A stretch of 46,596 bases of DNA from Kiloniella laminariae DSM 19542 (GCF_000374005.1 NZ_KB893166.1:271751-318346); one strand, 5' to 3'; shown: positions 18,767-28,233, counted from the first letter of the stretch. Made by a program: numbers and translations. The notes: generated by a model from the letters alone, not told the origin.

Positions 18767-19539
18767 CACCCCGCTTTCACGTTCCAGATACAGCCCTCGA
18801 GATTCGTGAAGTTCATAAATCTTTCGGTGGTGTACACGCCTTGCGCGGCGTGAATTTCTCAATCACCCAGGGAGAGGTCGTCGGTCTTCTCGGCGACAAT
18901 GGCGCGGGTAAATCAACCCTCGTCCGCTGTATTTCCGGGGTGCACCCCGCCGATCAGGGCCAAATCCTGATCAAGGGCAAGGAAGTCAACATTCACAGCC
19001 CACATGACGCCCGGTCTCACGGGATTGAAACCGTATTTCAGGATCTGGCCGTTATTCCAAACTTTGATGTTGTCCGTAACCTTTTTCTCAACCGGGAGAT
19101 CCTCTCCTCCAATCCTCTCCTGCGTCTGCTTGGATGGCTCGATCACAAGGAGATGAAAAAACAAAGCGAAATTGCCCTCCGGCGATTGAACTCGCGGATA
19201 CCCTCCATCGACGAAGAGATCCGCAATCTCTCCGGCGGCCAGCGTCAGGCGGTCTCAATCGCCCGGGCGGTCAACTGGGGCGCCGATCTGGTTATAATGG
19301 ACGAGCCAACAGCTGCTTTGGGTGTCGAACAATCCGCCCAGGTAAACAAGCTGATCAAACTGATCAGTTCCCAAGGTGTTTCGGTGCTGCTCATCAGTCA
19401 TAACATCCAGCATGTGATGGAGGTCTGTAACCGCGCCGTTGTCCTGCGCCATGGCCGTATTGCAGCAAATGTCGCGATTGAAGAGATCACCCCCGATGAC
19501 CTTGTCGGCTTGATCACCGGTGCCAAACAGGCTGCCTGA
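18763..19539 (+). CDS. Sugar ABC transporter ATPase, single-domain
   Basis: A 258-residue ATPase with Walker A GDNGAGKST, signature LSGGQRQAVSIARAV, Walker B LVIMDEPTAALG and switch His in LLISHNIQHV. Unlike RbsA/MglA with two fused ATPase halves (~500 residues), it is a single domain and presumably acts as a homodimer, like FrcA-type proteins. The start at 18763 overlaps the permease stop. The GH3 gene follows 14 bp later with GGAGC ahead of it. Confidence 0.92.
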   Translation: MTPRFHVPDTALEIREVHKSFGGVHALRGVNFSITQGEVVGLLGDNGAGKSTLVRCISGVHPADQGQILIKGKEVNIHSPHDARSHGIETVFQDLAVIPNFDVVRNLFLNREILSSNPLLRLLGWLDHKEMKKQSEIALRRLNSRIPSIDEEIRNLSGGQRQAVSIARAVNWGADLVIMDEPTAALGVEQSAQVNKLIKLISSQGVSVLLISHNIQHVMEVCNRAVVLRHGRIAANVAIEEITPDDLVGLITGAKQAA

Positions 19540-19553
19540 AAGGAGCAGAAGAG

Positions 19554-21179
19554 ATGAAAAAACAAGATTCACAAGAACAGATCCACTCCCTGATCAGCTC
19601 CCTCACTCTCGAGCAAAAAATCGGGCAACTCTTTATGCTCGCCTTTACAGGCAAGGATCTCGACTATCCGACACGCCTGGTCAAAAACCGTTTTATCAAC
19701 GGCTTTTATCTCTCCCAAGACAATGCCGAAACCCTTGCAGAAGCAAAAGAGTTAACCCATCGCCTCCAAGCTGCCGCAAACCAAACCGGAATTGATCTGC
19801 CTCTGATCTTTGCAACGGATCAGGAAGGTGCCTGGGGTGTCCTGGTCCCGGAAACCGTCACTGGCCCGGGCAACCTTGCCCTCGGCTCTGCCAATGATCC
19901 CCGATTAACCACCGAGATCTATGGTATCTATGCCCGGGAAATTATGGCTGCAGGCTACAATGTCATTTTGTCTCCCTGCGCTGATATCAACAGTAATCCG
20001 GACAACCCCATTATCGGTACACGAGCTTTTGGTGACAGTGTCGAACTGGTTTCCAGACACGTTCAGGCGGCTGTAAAAGGTGCCCTTCAAAACAGGATTG
20101 CCTGCTGTGGCAAGCATTTTCCCGGCCATGGTGACACAGGGCTCGACAGCCACCGTACCCTTCCCGTTGTTGATCGAAGCCTTGAGCATCTTCTGGAACA
20201 GGATCTTGCCCCCTTCCAGGCGGCTATTGATTCCGGTGTGCCAATGATGATGACGTCACACATCATCTTTCCGCAGATTGACCCTGATAATCCCGCAACC
20301 CTCTCCCACAAGATCATGACCGGACTGCTTCGGGACCGGATGGGCTTTGACGGTGTTATCGTCACAGACAGCATGAACATGTGGGGCATGCGGAAAAACT
20401 ACAGCCCGGCCGAAGCCGCTGTTCAGGCCCTGATCGCCGGTTGCGATATCATCATGCTTTCAGAAGAACATTATGAAAACAGTCTGGGTGACTACGAAGC
20501 CAAACAGGCTGCAACCATCGACGGGGTTATTGCTGCTGTGAAAGAAGGTCGCCTGGCGCTTGAGCGTGTAGAGCAATCGCTCGCCAGGATTTACACGTTC
20601 AAACTGAAGCTCCACAAGAACATCTCTGATTTCGTTCAGCTATCGCCTCGGGTGAGCACCACAGAACATCAAAATACGGCTGCTTTGGCTGCAGAAAAGG
20701 CCATCAAAGTACTCCGGGATGACCAGTCGTTGCTCCCCCTTCAGGGAAAACTTATCCTCGCAGGAATAAGCAGCGACGATGCCAGCAACATGGTTGCGGC
20801 AACAAGAGGCATTGGACCGAATGAGCCGCGCCCCGCTTTCGATGTTTTCCGCGAAGTTTTCTGTAAACTCCATCCGGATGCAGAAGTACTATCCCCGGAG
20901 CAGCTCGCAAGACTCTGCATGGGAGAAGAGACCATTCCAGTTGATGTAACCCTGGTTGCTGTCACCGAAGATTACCCGTTGCCCGGTCTGGATTATGACA
21001 CCGAAGCCCAGAAGGATCTGATACAGCAACTTGTCAAAATAACTGCCGGACGTCTTGTGGTCATGGCGTTGCGGAGCGACTATGAACTTCGGCACTTTGA
21101 TGGCCTCAGCACCTATGTTTGTGCCTATTCCAGTCGTGCCTGTTCTGCCAAAGCACTTGCAGAATTTAACGTTGAATAA
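19554..21179 (+). CDS. GH3 family beta-N-acetylhexosaminidase-like glycosidase
   Basis: A 541-residue enzyme without signal peptide, so probably cytoplasmic. The NagZ-type motif KHFPGHGDTGLDSH spans residues 187-200 with the general acid/base Asp-His dyad (Asp198, His200), and the nucleophile Asp272 lies in VIVTDSMNM. Known: GH3 members with this dyad act on beta-linked N-acetylglucosamine. It is about 200 residues longer than NagZ, the extra being a C-terminal alpha/beta domain. As the last gene after the transporter it probably splits the imported sugar. A cell-wall recycling role is the alternative, but the ROK/ABC context favours sugar use. Confidence 0.85.
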   Translation: MKKQDSQEQIHSLISSLTLEQKIGQLFMLAFTGKDLDYPTRLVKNRFINGFYLSQDNAETLAEAKELTHRLQAAANQTGIDLPLIFATDQEGAWGVLVPETVTGPGNLALGSANDPRLTTEIYGIYAREIMAAGYNVILSPCADINSNPDNPIIGTRAFGDSVELVSRHVQAAVKGALQNRIACCGKHFPGHGDTGLDSHRTLPVVDRSLEHLLEQDLAPFQAAIDSGVPMMMTSHIIFPQIDPDNPATLSHKIMTGLLRDRMGFDGVIVTDSMNMWGMRKNYSPAEAAVQALIAGCDIIMLSEEHYENSLGDYEAKQAATIDGVIAAVKEGRLALERVEQSLARIYTFKLKLHKNISDFVQLSPRVSTTEHQNTAALAAEKAIKVLRDDQSLLPLQGKLILAGISSDDASNMVAATRGIGPNEPRPAFDVFREVFCKLHPDAEVLSPEQLARLCMGEETIPVDVTLVAVTEDYPLPGLDYDTEAQKDLIQQLVKITAGRLVVMALRSDYELRHFDGLSTYVCAYSSRACSAKALAEFNVE

Positions 21180-21189
21180 AAATACTGCT

Positions 21190-21231
21190 GCGAATTCAGA
21201 AAGAACAGAGTTTGGTTCTTTCTGAATTCGC
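21190..21231. terminator. Perfect 17-bp stem-loop after the glycosidase gene
   Basis: GCGAATTCAGAAAGAAC and its exact reverse complement flank an 8-base loop, starting 10 bases after the glycosidase stop. No T-run follows (CCCCTTC), so it may end or protect the operon mRNA rather than act as a canonical intrinsic terminator. Confidence 0.65.
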
Positions 21232-21448
21232 CCCTTCATCCCTTTTGACGACCGGGTGTTTAATAAGAAAATACCCTTGTCGTTGTTAGCGACCAGTATC
21301 TTCTTTCCGGATTCACCTCTATCTCAAGTCCTGCCAGTTTTTGATAAAAACAGTCAAAAAATTTAAGTAAATAATAACGCCTCCCCCCTAAACTACACGC
21401 AGATGTAAGGCTCGTCCCCTTAATCTTCGCCACAGAAGAAGCATAAGC

Positions 21449-21934
21449 GTGCAACAGAACCAGTACGAATTCGTAGAATACTACCCCGTCTCCAGCGAGG
21501 AGTTACTCGTCGGGACGTGCAATAAGTTATTGCTCCGATGGTGGCTGTCTTTTGCACCCGAGATACCCAAAAAAACAGACTTTGATATCCTCGATCACAT
21601 TTCTATCGCCCCTGACATATTTCTCATAAAGTGTCTGGACGAAAACTCTTTTCAGTTCAGAGTACACGGTGAAAATGCAAATTCTATTTTCAGAGATGAG
21701 ACCGGGCGAATAATCACAACTGATGGCCCCTCGACGACCGAAAAGCAAATCGAGGAACTTCGGCTTGCTCATTATTATCAGAAGATAATGAGGGAGCCGG
21801 CCTGCATGAAAAACCTTGGAAATCTTCATTGTCAGGACAGGAAATATACCAAATATGAATCCCTTGATTGCCCGCTTTTAGATGAAGACAAGAAGGTCAG
21901 CTACATCATCGGCACCATCATGCCCATCCTCTAG
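21449..21934 (+). CDS. PAS_5 domain protein
   Basis: A 161-residue stand-alone PAS-like protein of the type abundant in Rhodospirillales. The pattern matches PAS_5: a tryptophan-containing first helix, P-x-x-x-DFDILDHISIAPDIFLIKCLD, then FQFRVHGENANSIFRDETGRIIT, ending in strands before GTIMPIL. It has no output domain. The GTG start follows a weak AGAAG. It stands alone between the sugar module and gatB; ligand and partner are unknown. Confidence 0.72.
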   Translation: MQQNQYEFVEYYPVSSEELLVGTCNKLLLRWWLSFAPEIPKKTDFDILDHISIAPDIFLIKCLDENSFQFRVHGENANSIFRDETGRIITTDGPSTTEKQIEELRLAHYYQKIMREPACMKNLGNLHCQDRKYTKYESLDCPLLDEDKKVSYIIGTIMPIL

Positions 21935-22008
21935 AGGCCCATAATAAACATCACTCCTGTTCTCCAAATTCCTGCCATAGGCAATAGATCCAGAAATCAG
22001 TGAGCAAC

Positions 22009-22031
22009 AAAAAAGGGAGCCGAAGCCCCCC
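22009..22031 (-). terminator. Intrinsic terminator of the gatCAB operon
   Basis: On the minus strand, GGGGGC-TTCG-GCTCCC (one G-T pair) with a stable TTCG tetraloop is followed by six T, about 30 bp after the gatB stop. Confidence 0.85.
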
Positions 22032-22058
22032 TTTTCTGATCAGGAAATAAAGAGGGCT

Positions 22059-23513
22059 TTATTCAGCCAGCTTCTTTTTCAACAATTCATTGACCATACC
22101 CGGGTTGGCCTTGCCACCAGTCGCTTTCATGGTCTGTCCGACAAACCAGCCGATCAGCCTTTCATTACCACCTTTGTAGCCTTCGACCTGGCCGGGATTG
22201 TTGGCGATGATCTCGTCAATCGCTGCTTCAATCGCACTGGTATCCGTGATCTGCTTCAGGCCTTTTTCCTCAACGATGACATCGGCATCCTTGCCGCTTT
22301 CCCACATTGCCTCAAACACTTCCTTGGCAATACGACCGGAAATCGTGTCATCGGAAATCAGACCGATCAGACCGCCAAGCTGTTTGGCAGAAACCGGGCT
22401 GTTTTCCAGAGAAAGTCCGCTTTTGTTCAGCGCACCAAAATAGTCACCCATCACCCAGTTCGCTGCCAGTTTGGCATCCCGCCCCTCGGCAACAGCTTCA
22501 TAAAAAGCCGCACGATCGCGATCTGTGACCAGAATACCCGCATCATAGGCCGAAAGACCAAAATCCTTAATAAAGCGGGCTTTCTTTTCATCTGGCAGCT
22601 CGGGGATCGTTTTTTTGATTTCCTCGACCCAGGCCGGGTCCAGAACCAGCGGCAGCAGATCCGGATCGGGGAAATAGCGGTAGTCATGCGCTTCTTCCTT
22701 GCTGCGCATGGACCGGGTCGTTCCTGTGCTCGGATCAAACAGACGGGTTTCCTGAACGATTTTTCCGCCGTCTTCAATGACCTTGATCTGGCGCTTGGCT
22801 TCAAATTCAATCGACTGCTGCACAAAGCGGATCGAGTTGACGTTTTTGGTTTCGGTACGAGTGCCCAGCTCTTCGCCGGGTTTACGAACAGAAACGTTCA
22901 CATCGGCGCGCATGGAGCCTTCGTCCATGTTACCGTCACAGGTACCGAGATAACGCAGGATAGATCGCAGCTTGCGCAGATAAGCACCGGCCTCTTCAGG
23001 CGACCTCAGGTCCGGGCGAGACACGATTTCCATCAGCGCCACACCGGACCGGTTCAGGTCGATATAGGACTGGGTCGGGTGCTGGTCATGGATCGATTTC
23101 CCTGCATCCTGCTCCAGATGCATGCGCTCAATCCCGACATCGCGGGTCTCCCCGCCATCCAGATCCAGCGTCAGCACGCCTTCGCCAACAATTGGTTCGA
23201 GAAACTGGGAAATCTGATAACCCTGCGGCAAGTCAGCATAGAAGTAGTTCTTGCGCTCGAAAACAGACTTCATGTTGATTTTCGCACGCAGGCCAAGCCC
23301 GGTACGGACGCCCTGGGCAACCACTTCCTTGTTCAGGACAGGCAGCATGCCCGGCATGGCCGCATCCACCAGAGACACCTGATAGTTTGGCTCGGCGCCA
23401 AAGGCTGTTGCCGCACCGGAAAAAAGTTTGGAGTTCGAAATCACCTGGGCATGAACCTCAAGCCCGATAACCACTTCCCAATCGCCGGTATTCCCTTTAA
23501 TGCGATAGCTCAT
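22059..23513 (-). CDS. gatB: Aspartyl/glutamyl-tRNA amidotransferase subunit B
   Basis: A 484-residue subunit of the GatCAB complex that turns Glu-tRNA(Gln) and/or Asp-tRNA(Asn) into the amidated forms. Family segments are [21 protein letters not shown] (start, in part), [10 protein letters not shown] and [13 protein letters not shown], with the C-terminal YqeY-like tail ([15 protein letters not shown]). GatB binds the tRNA and carries the kinase-like active site. It starts one base after the gatA stop with GGAGG in the end of gatA, and the operon ends at the terminator at 22009. Confidence 0.98.
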   Translation of the reverse strand: MSYRIKGNTGDWEVVIGLEVHAQVISNSKLFSGAATAFGAEPNYQVSLVDAAMPGMLPVLNKEVVAQGVRTGLGLRAKINMKSVFERKNYFYADLPQGYQISQFLEPIVGEGVLTLDLDGGETRDVGIERMHLEQDAGKSIHDQHPTQSYIDLNRSGVALMEIVSRPDLRSPEEAGAYLRKLRSILRYLGTCDGNMDEGSMRADVNVSVRKPGEELGTRTETKNVNSIRFVQQSIEFEAKRQIKVIEDGGKIVQETRLFDPSTGTTRSMRSKEEAHDYRYFPDPDLLPLVLDPAWVEEIKKTIPELPDEKKARFIKDFGLSAYDAGILVTDRDRAAFYEAVAEGRDAKLAANWVMGDYFGALNKSGLSLENSPVSAKQLGGLIGLISDDTISGRIAKEVFEAMWESGKDADVIVEEKGLKQITDTSAIEAAIDEIIANNPGQVEGYKGGNERLIGWFVGQTMKATGGKANPGMVNELLKKKLAE

Positions 23514-23514
23514 C

Positions 23515-24996
23515 TTACTTACCTCCAGCGATCAACTGCGGCAGAGCCGAGAACCCGGCGGCCTGTTCCATTACACCTGCCACCCGCAGCAGCGTTTCCT
23601 CGTCAAAGGCACGACCCAGAAGCTGTAGCCCCAAGGGTGTGCCTTCACTGGACAGTCCTGAAGGAATTGAAATTCCCGGCAATCCGGCAAGACTTGCCGG
23701 AACGGTAAAGACATCATTGAGATACATGGCAATCGGATCATCCATCTTCTCACCAATGCCAAAAGCCGGGCTTGGGGCTGTCGGAGTGAGAATCACATCG
23801 ACGCTTTCATAAGCCTTTTTAAAATCATTCGCGATCAGGGTACGAACCTGACGCGCCTTGTTGTAATAGGCATCGTAATAGCCTGCTGACAGCACATAGG
23901 TTCCAATCAGGATACGGCGTTTGACCTCATCGCCAAAGCCGGCGGCCCGGGTATTTTCATACATATCGTCCAGGCTTTTGCCTTCAACCCGCTGGCCATA
24001 ACGTACACCGTCATAACGTGCCAGGTTCGAAGAACATTCAGCCGGAGCAATAATGTAATAGGTCGGCAGAGCATACTTGGTGTGCGGCAGACTGATCTCG
24101 ACAGGTTCGGCCCCGGCAGCCCTCAGCCATTCAATACCCTGTTCCCAGGCTTTTTCAATCTCAATCGGCGTGCCATCAATACGGTATTCCTTTGGAATAC
24201 CGACTTTCAAGCCACGGATATCACCCGTCAGAGCATCCTGATAACGCGGGACTGGCAGGTTCACCGAAGTAGAATCCTTGGCATCATATCCGGCCATGGC
24301 TTCCAGCATGATCGCGGCATCCCGCACGGAACGGGTCATAGGGCCAGCCTGATCCAGCGACGAAGCAAAGGCAATCACGCCCCAGCGTGAACAGCGTCCA
24401 TAGGTTGGCTTCAGGCCAACAATGCCGGAAAAAGCTGCTGGCTGACGGATGGAGCCACCGGTATCCGTTCCTGTCGCTGCCATCGCGGCACGCGCAGCTA
24501 CTGTTGCGGCAGAGCCACCGGATGACCCGCCAGGGGTCAACTGGGCATCACTGCCTTCACGCTGCCAGGGGTTGATCACATTACCGAAATAAGAGGTAAT
24601 GTTCGCAGATCCCATGGCAAACTGGTCCAGGTTGCTTTTCCCAAGCATCACAGCCCCGGCATTCCAGAGGTTTCCGGATACTGTGGATTCATAGGTTGGG
24701 ACAAAACCTTCGAGAATATGCGACGCTGCGGTTGTCTGGGTCCCCTCAGTACAGAAGAGATCCTTCATGGCGATGGGAATTCCCTCCATCACGCCGGCAG
24801 TTCCCGAAGCCCGGCGCTTGTCGGACGCATCGGCCTGGGCCAAGGCAATTTCCGGCGTTTCGACAATATAGGCATTCAAAGCACGTGTATCTTCAACGGC
24901 TTTCACATGCGCTTCGGTCAATTCGCGCGCGGTGAACTCCCCCTTGTCCATACCAGACAGGGCATCAGCAATAGTCAGATGGGTCAGGTTGCTCAT
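23515..24996 (-). CDS. gatA: Aspartyl/glutamyl-tRNA amidotransferase subunit A
   Basis: A 493-residue amidase-signature enzyme that frees ammonia from glutamine or asparagine for the GatB site. The Ser-cisSer-Lys triad elements are present: Lys in [13 protein letters not shown] near residue 78, and the glycine/serine-rich [17 protein letters not shown] near 153 followed by [14 protein letters not shown] near 176. Its ATG overlaps the gatC stop by one base (TAATG). Confidence 0.98.
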   Translation of the reverse strand: MSNLTHLTIADALSGMDKGEFTARELTEAHVKAVEDTRALNAYIVETPEIALAQADASDKRRASGTAGVMEGIPIAMKDLFCTEGTQTTAASHILEGFVPTYESTVSGNLWNAGAVMLGKSNLDQFAMGSANITSYFGNVINPWQREGSDAQLTPGGSSGGSAATVAARAAMAATGTDTGGSIRQPAAFSGIVGLKPTYGRCSRWGVIAFASSLDQAGPMTRSVRDAAIMLEAMAGYDAKDSTSVNLPVPRYQDALTGDIRGLKVGIPKEYRIDGTPIEIEKAWEQGIEWLRAAGAEPVEISLPHTKYALPTYYIIAPAECSSNLARYDGVRYGQRVEGKSLDDMYENTRAAGFGDEVKRRILIGTYVLSAGYYDAYYNKARQVRTLIANDFKKAYESVDVILTPTAPSPAFGIGEKMDDPIAMYLNDVFTVPASLAGLPGISIPSGLSSEGTPLGLQLLGRAFDEETLLRVAGVMEQAAGFSALPQLIAGGK

Positions 24997-25283
24997 TATT
25001 CAACCACCTTTGGAACAGCGTAGAAACCGTGGGCGGAATCAGGAGCATTTTTCGTTACCCGATCCACATAATGCCCGTCATTAACGACGTCCTCACGCAG
25101 AGGTTGGGTCATTTCAACGACAGATGTCATGGGCTCAACACCCGTTGTGTCCAGCTCTGAAAGCTGTTCAACCCAGCCAAGGATCTGGTTCAGTTCCCCG
25201 GACAGGGCTTCTTGCTGTGCTTCATCAACCCGGATGCGTGCCAGCTTGGCAATTTTCGCTACCGTATTTTTGTCGACAGACAT
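24996..25283 (-). CDS. gatC: Aspartyl/glutamyl-tRNA amidotransferase subunit C
   Basis: A 95-residue subunit that clamps GatA to GatB. Typical segments are [36 protein letters not shown] and PLREDVVND. The start at 25283 gives the normal family N-terminus; the longer open frame adds 32 unrelated residues. First gene of gatCAB. Confidence 0.96.
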   Translation of the reverse strand: MSVDKNTVAKIAKLARIRVDEAQQEALSGELNQILGWVEQLSELDTTGVEPMTSVVEMTQPLREDVVNDGHYVDRVTKNAPDSAHGFYAVPKVVE

Positions 25284-25484
25284 GCTCGGTTCCAATCTTT
25301 TGTGGATATCGAAAGTCTCGTTAAATAAATTCGTGCGGAAAGTAGCATCGGCCTGCCTTTGCTGCAACGTCCGGCACACGCATTTTTACGCATTTTTAAA
25401 CGATTCTCAGCTGTTTTGATAACTTTGACGAGAAAGCCATCTCTTTGCTGCTTCCCAAAGACGGGGAGCAAGCCCTTCGTGTCC

Positions 25485-25510
25485 GTAATGAAGCCCGGTA
25501 ATGAAGCCCG
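25485..25510. repeat. Two-copy 13-bp tandem repeat
   Basis: GTAATGAAGCCCG occurs twice in direct succession between gatC and ybaN, followed by a partial third copy (GTAAT). The surrounding 275 bp (25284-25558) holds no convincing gene. Confidence 0.8.
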
Positions 25511-25558
25511 GTAATTAGCTGGAACAACAGACCAGATCCGCCGATGACACCGCGTGGG

Positions 25559-25999
25559 TCACTCGACAGGATTTTGAGTGTCTTTCCCCGGCTTGTCGCT
25601 GGGACAAGAGAGAATAAAACCGGCAATCAGCAGAAAGAAGACACCGATCAAAGCCAGCCCCCACAGTGGTACAAGACCTTTATAGGCCACCAGCAGTAAG
25701 CTTGCTGTCATCATGCTTACTGCCAGAAATTTGGCCTTTCGCGGGATCACACGATAACGATCCCAGTTCTGGACCAGTGGCCCCAGAAAACGGTGAGAAT
25801 AAAGCCAGTTATGAAACCGCTTTGAGGAAAGAGAGAAAGCCCAGAGCGCCACCAGCAGGAATGGTGTGGTCGGCAAAAGAGGCAAGATCAGACCAATCAC
25901 CCCTAACAGAACACAAATACAGCCAAAAGCCATTAACAGGATGCGGCGAAACCCGAGCTTCTCTTCTCCGCTGTCTCCGGTATTCTCATTTTGTAACAT
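25559..25999 (-). CDS. YbaN family (DUF454) inner-membrane protein
   Basis: A 146-residue membrane protein. The DUF454 signature GVIGLILPLLPTTPFLLVALWAFS is present (in part) at about residues 38-60, followed by the amphipathic segment RFHNWLYSHRFLGPLVQNW and two C-terminal hydrophobic helices. Function of the family is unknown. A small open frame with a strong ribosome site overlaps its start (see 25986). Confidence 0.85.
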   Translation of the reverse strand: MLQNENTGDSGEEKLGFRRILLMAFGCICVLLGVIGLILPLLPTTPFLLVALWAFSLSSKRFHNWLYSHRFLGPLVQNWDRYRVIPRKAKFLAVSMMTASLLLVAYKGLVPLWGLALIGVFFLLIAGFILSCPSDKPGKDTQNPVE

Positions 26000-26102
26000 A
26001 CGGTTGAAGAGCCTGTGTCAAAGAGGAATCGAACAGAAAATCAGGGATAGACAACCGCCACGAAGAACCTGCATCAAAATATGCGATTCTTGCCGACATC
26101 AT
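25986..26102 (-). CDS. Possible 38-residue small protein or leader of ybaN
   Basis: The frame reads MMSARIAYFDAGSSWRLSIP and continues to 38 residues. It has a strong ribosome site (AGAGGAG just before ATGATG) and overlaps the ybaN start by 14 bp, an arrangement expected for translational coupling. I recognise no family. The 218 bases between it and 26321 hold nothing else I can support. It may be only a chance frame with a good ribosome site. Confidence 0.35.
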   Translation of the reverse strand: MMSARIAYFDAGSSWRLSIPDFLFDSSLTQALQPYVTK

Positions 26103-26320
26103 CACTCCTCTTGGAAGAATTACATTCCCGCTCTCTCCGTGCAAGAAGACACAATCGCACAGCTGGAAAGTTCTTGAGAATTCCAGCAAGACAAGGGGAG
26201 CAGAGATCACTTTCGCACGAGAGACTTGCCCGGAAAAATTTTCTTCACTTTACAGAAGCTTCAGATTACCAACACCAAAGTTGATACCGTCGGTTTCTAC
26301 TGAAACAGGCAGGGAGCAGG

Positions 26321-26569
26321 CTAGATTTTTCTGCTGGAGAGAAAGCGCGTAATCATCTCGTTAAAGGACAGCAGCTCCTCATCAGACAGTTTGTAATACT
26401 GGGCACCATCCGGATGAGAAAATCGGGTCACAAAACTCATGCCATTGCCCTGTTCAAGCAGCATCACAGAAAAATCGTCATTAATGGAATAGGCCTCACG
26501 GAGATCGCCATACTTGGCTTTCAGTCGCAAGCGTTCAATGGGACCGACCTTACATTCTTCAAGCATCAT
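26321..26569 (-). CDS. Hypothetical small protein
   Basis: 82 residues, charged and soluble (MMLEECKVGPIERLRLKAKY at the start, LSDEELLSFNEMITRFLSS near the end). No membrane segment or known motif. GTGAGAG precedes two in-frame ATG codons. It lies alone between ybaN and nnrU, on the same strand as both. Real status is likely but unproven. Confidence 0.5.
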   Translation of the reverse strand: MMLEECKVGPIERLRLKAKYGDLREAYSINDDFSVMLLEQGNGMSFVTRFSHPDGAQYYKLSDEELLSFNEMITRFLSSRKI

Positions 26570-26691
26570 CTCTCACTTAAGAGACCTGCGTCTCTTCCTG
26601 TGTGGCACTTGAAGAAAATACCACCCATAACGAGAATATCAAAGATCTATCGCAACCAATGAATTTTAAAATTGTCTAAAAGACAAGTGAA

Positions 26692-27390
26692 CTATTCAAA
26701 AAACCCGGAAAGAGGAGAAACACCAATGACAAAAGGATGCAGCCAAATGAGCAACAGATAAGACAAACCACCGGCGACAACTGCCCAGATATCTGCCCGA
26801 ACCGGGCGACAATTCCCTCCCCTCAACAAAGCAAGAAATGGAAAGTTGGATGTATTTTCAGCCAGTATCTGCCAGGTATCATCCCCGAGTATTTTTCTCC
26901 TTCTCCGATCGACAATAAACATTCCCCCCAGCGAAAGCAGCAACAGGCCACCAAAAAATATCACCGCGGCAAGATCCCCATTTACCAGAAGATGGGCTCC
27001 CGACCAGAGAGCAAAACCCCATAAGGCAGGATGCCGGACAACCCCGACAAAACCGGCCTGATCCGCGCGATACCCGGCCGCAGGACCAATTGACAAGGGG
27101 TTGGGCCGTAAAAATCCGGACAGAAACAGCACAGAGGCAGGAAGCATTATATAAGCCGTCCCCCGTGCAGCCCAATATTCATAGGACCAGAGCTCAATAT
27201 AAGGCGCATGCCACACAGCCTGTAATAACCAGGCGATCACCAGTAACGATAACAGCGAATAACCGAGATAATATCCTCTTTTGCCAAGCAGGCTGATCAG
27301 GCGCTGTTTAACCGGACGCATCGGTGGAATGGAATGCAGGCACAGAAAAATAGCGAAAGCCGCCACAAGCTCACCAAAACCACCGAACAT
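26692..27390 (-). CDS. nnrU: NnrU family membrane protein
   Basis: A 232-residue inner-membrane protein with about six hydrophobic helices. VKQRLISLLGKRGYYLGYSLLS, a central RHPALWGFALWSGAHLLVNGD and FIVDRRRRKILGDDTW are typical of NnrU/NirJ-linked membrane proteins of denitrifiers. The His-rich RHPALWGF...H pattern resembles the isoprenylcysteine-methyltransferase-like fold of this family. Its exact role in nitrite or nitric oxide reduction is unsettled. It lies about 22 kb from the nir cluster in this window, transcribed away from ruvX. Confidence 0.85.
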   Translation of the reverse strand: MFGGFGELVAAFAIFLCLHSIPPMRPVKQRLISLLGKRGYYLGYSLLSLLVIAWLLQAVWHAPYIELWSYEYWAARGTAYIMLPASVLFLSGFLRPNPLSIGPAAGYRADQAGFVGVVRHPALWGFALWSGAHLLVNGDLAAVIFFGGLLLLSLGGMFIVDRRRRKILGDDTWQILAENTSNFPFLALLRGGNCRPVRADIWAVVAGGLSYLLLIWLHPFVIGVSPLSGFFE

Positions 27391-27421
27391 GCTTTTTCCC
27401 CTACTCTAACCAGATCACCTG

Positions 27422-27460
27422 CTGTCACAAAGCATGACAGAGAACAAATCACCGATTTGT
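27422..27460. promoter_or_regulatory. Two adjacent palindromes upstream of nnrU
   Basis: CTGTCA-N7-TGACAG (27422-27440) and ACAAATC-ACC-GATTTGT (27444-27460) lie side by side 31-70 bp upstream of nnrU in the divergent nnrU/ruvX region. Neither is a standard FNR box. A regulator site is an inference. Confidence 0.35.
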
Positions 27461-27659
27461 CGCCCCTACCTCTATCTCTTATCCTCTTGCCTTTGCCCAG
27501 ATGACAGACTGTCGCGCAGTAACTCTCAAGTTCCAAAACCTTTTATTGCTCCGAACGCCCACAAAGGCTATGTGGATTTTGAAATTTTGATGCACTACAC
27601 TCTTTCATTCAACCCTTCCTGCTACCGTCGCCTCCGACAACCCGTACTGTGAGTAAAAT

Positions 27660-28142
27660 TTGCAAGATATTGACCTCTATGATCTGCCTGAACTTCTCGA
27701 CAGAAACCAGCGCCTGCTTGGTCTCGACCCCGGAAGCAAAACAATTGGCATGGCTGTTTCAGATAGAGACTACAAAGTCGCCTCACCGATCGGAACAATT
27801 CTGCGCAGTAAATTCAAGGTTGATGCCGCAAAACTGAAAGAGATCTGTGAAGAAAGAAATATTGGGGCTCTGGTTATGGGTCTACCGGTCAATATGGATG
27901 GTACAGAAGGTCCGCGCTGCCAATCCGTTCGCACACTTGCGGAAAATCTGCATAAACTGGCAGGGTTCACCATACCAATAGTCTTTTGGGATGAGCGCAT
28001 GTCCACCTCGGCTGTCGAACGTTTTTTGATCGGCGAGGCTGATATGACCAGAAAACGCCGTTCGGAAGTCGTAGACAAAGCAGCAGCAGCTTACATTCTT
28101 CAGGGAGCCCTCGATGCTCTTCAAAGACGAATTAATCTCTGA
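27660..28142 (+). CDS. ruvX: RuvX/YqgF putative Holliday junction resolvase / pre-16S rRNA nuclease
   Basis: A 160-residue RNase H-fold nuclease. The first catalytic Asp is in LLGLDPGSKTIGMAVSD, followed by ALVMGLPVNMDG, FWDERMSTSAVERFL and the last acidic residue in EVVDKAAAAYILQGALDAL. Known: YqgF proteins trim the 5' end of 16S rRNA and may cut Holliday junctions. The start is a TTG; no ATG lies upstream in frame before the conserved region, and the ribosome site (GTGAG) is weak. Confidence 0.92.
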   Translation: MQDIDLYDLPELLDRNQRLLGLDPGSKTIGMAVSDRDYKVASPIGTILRSKFKVDAAKLKEICEERNIGALVMGLPVNMDGTEGPRCQSVRTLAENLHKLAGFTIPIVFWDERMSTSAVERFLIGEADMTRKRRSEVVDKAAAAYILQGALDALQRRINL

Positions 28143-28185
28143 CCTCTTCTGGTGTTCTGGATTACGTCCCTCGAAAAGGATAAAA

Positions 28186-28215
28186 TTCCTCAGAAACGAA
28201 CATGTTTCTGGGGAA
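28186..28215. terminator. Hairpin after ruvX
   Basis: TTCCTCAGAAAC and GTTTCTGGGGAA pair over 12 bp with one G-T, around a 6-base loop, 44 bp after the ruvX stop. No T-run follows on the plus strand, so terminator function is uncertain. Confidence 0.4.
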
Positions 28216-28217
28216 AA

Positions 28218-28233
28218 TCCGTATTAATACGAA
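28218..28233. promoter_or_regulatory. Shared palindrome, copy 1 (TCCGTA-N4-TACGAA)
   Basis: TCCGTATTAATACGAA contains the perfect palindrome CGTATTAATACG, centred about 104 bp before the first PLDc_N gene. The same framework recurs before the second PLDc_N gene (28613), which supports a common regulator. Confidence 0.5.

Noticed and set aside
22686-23708. 340-codon plus-strand open frame opposite gatB/gatA
   Set aside because: Fully antisense to two conserved genes; composition is that of a shadow frame.
25396-25626. 76-codon minus-strand frame between ybaN and gatC
   Set aside because: It runs through the 13-bp tandem repeat and into ybaN, with no ribosome site or motif.
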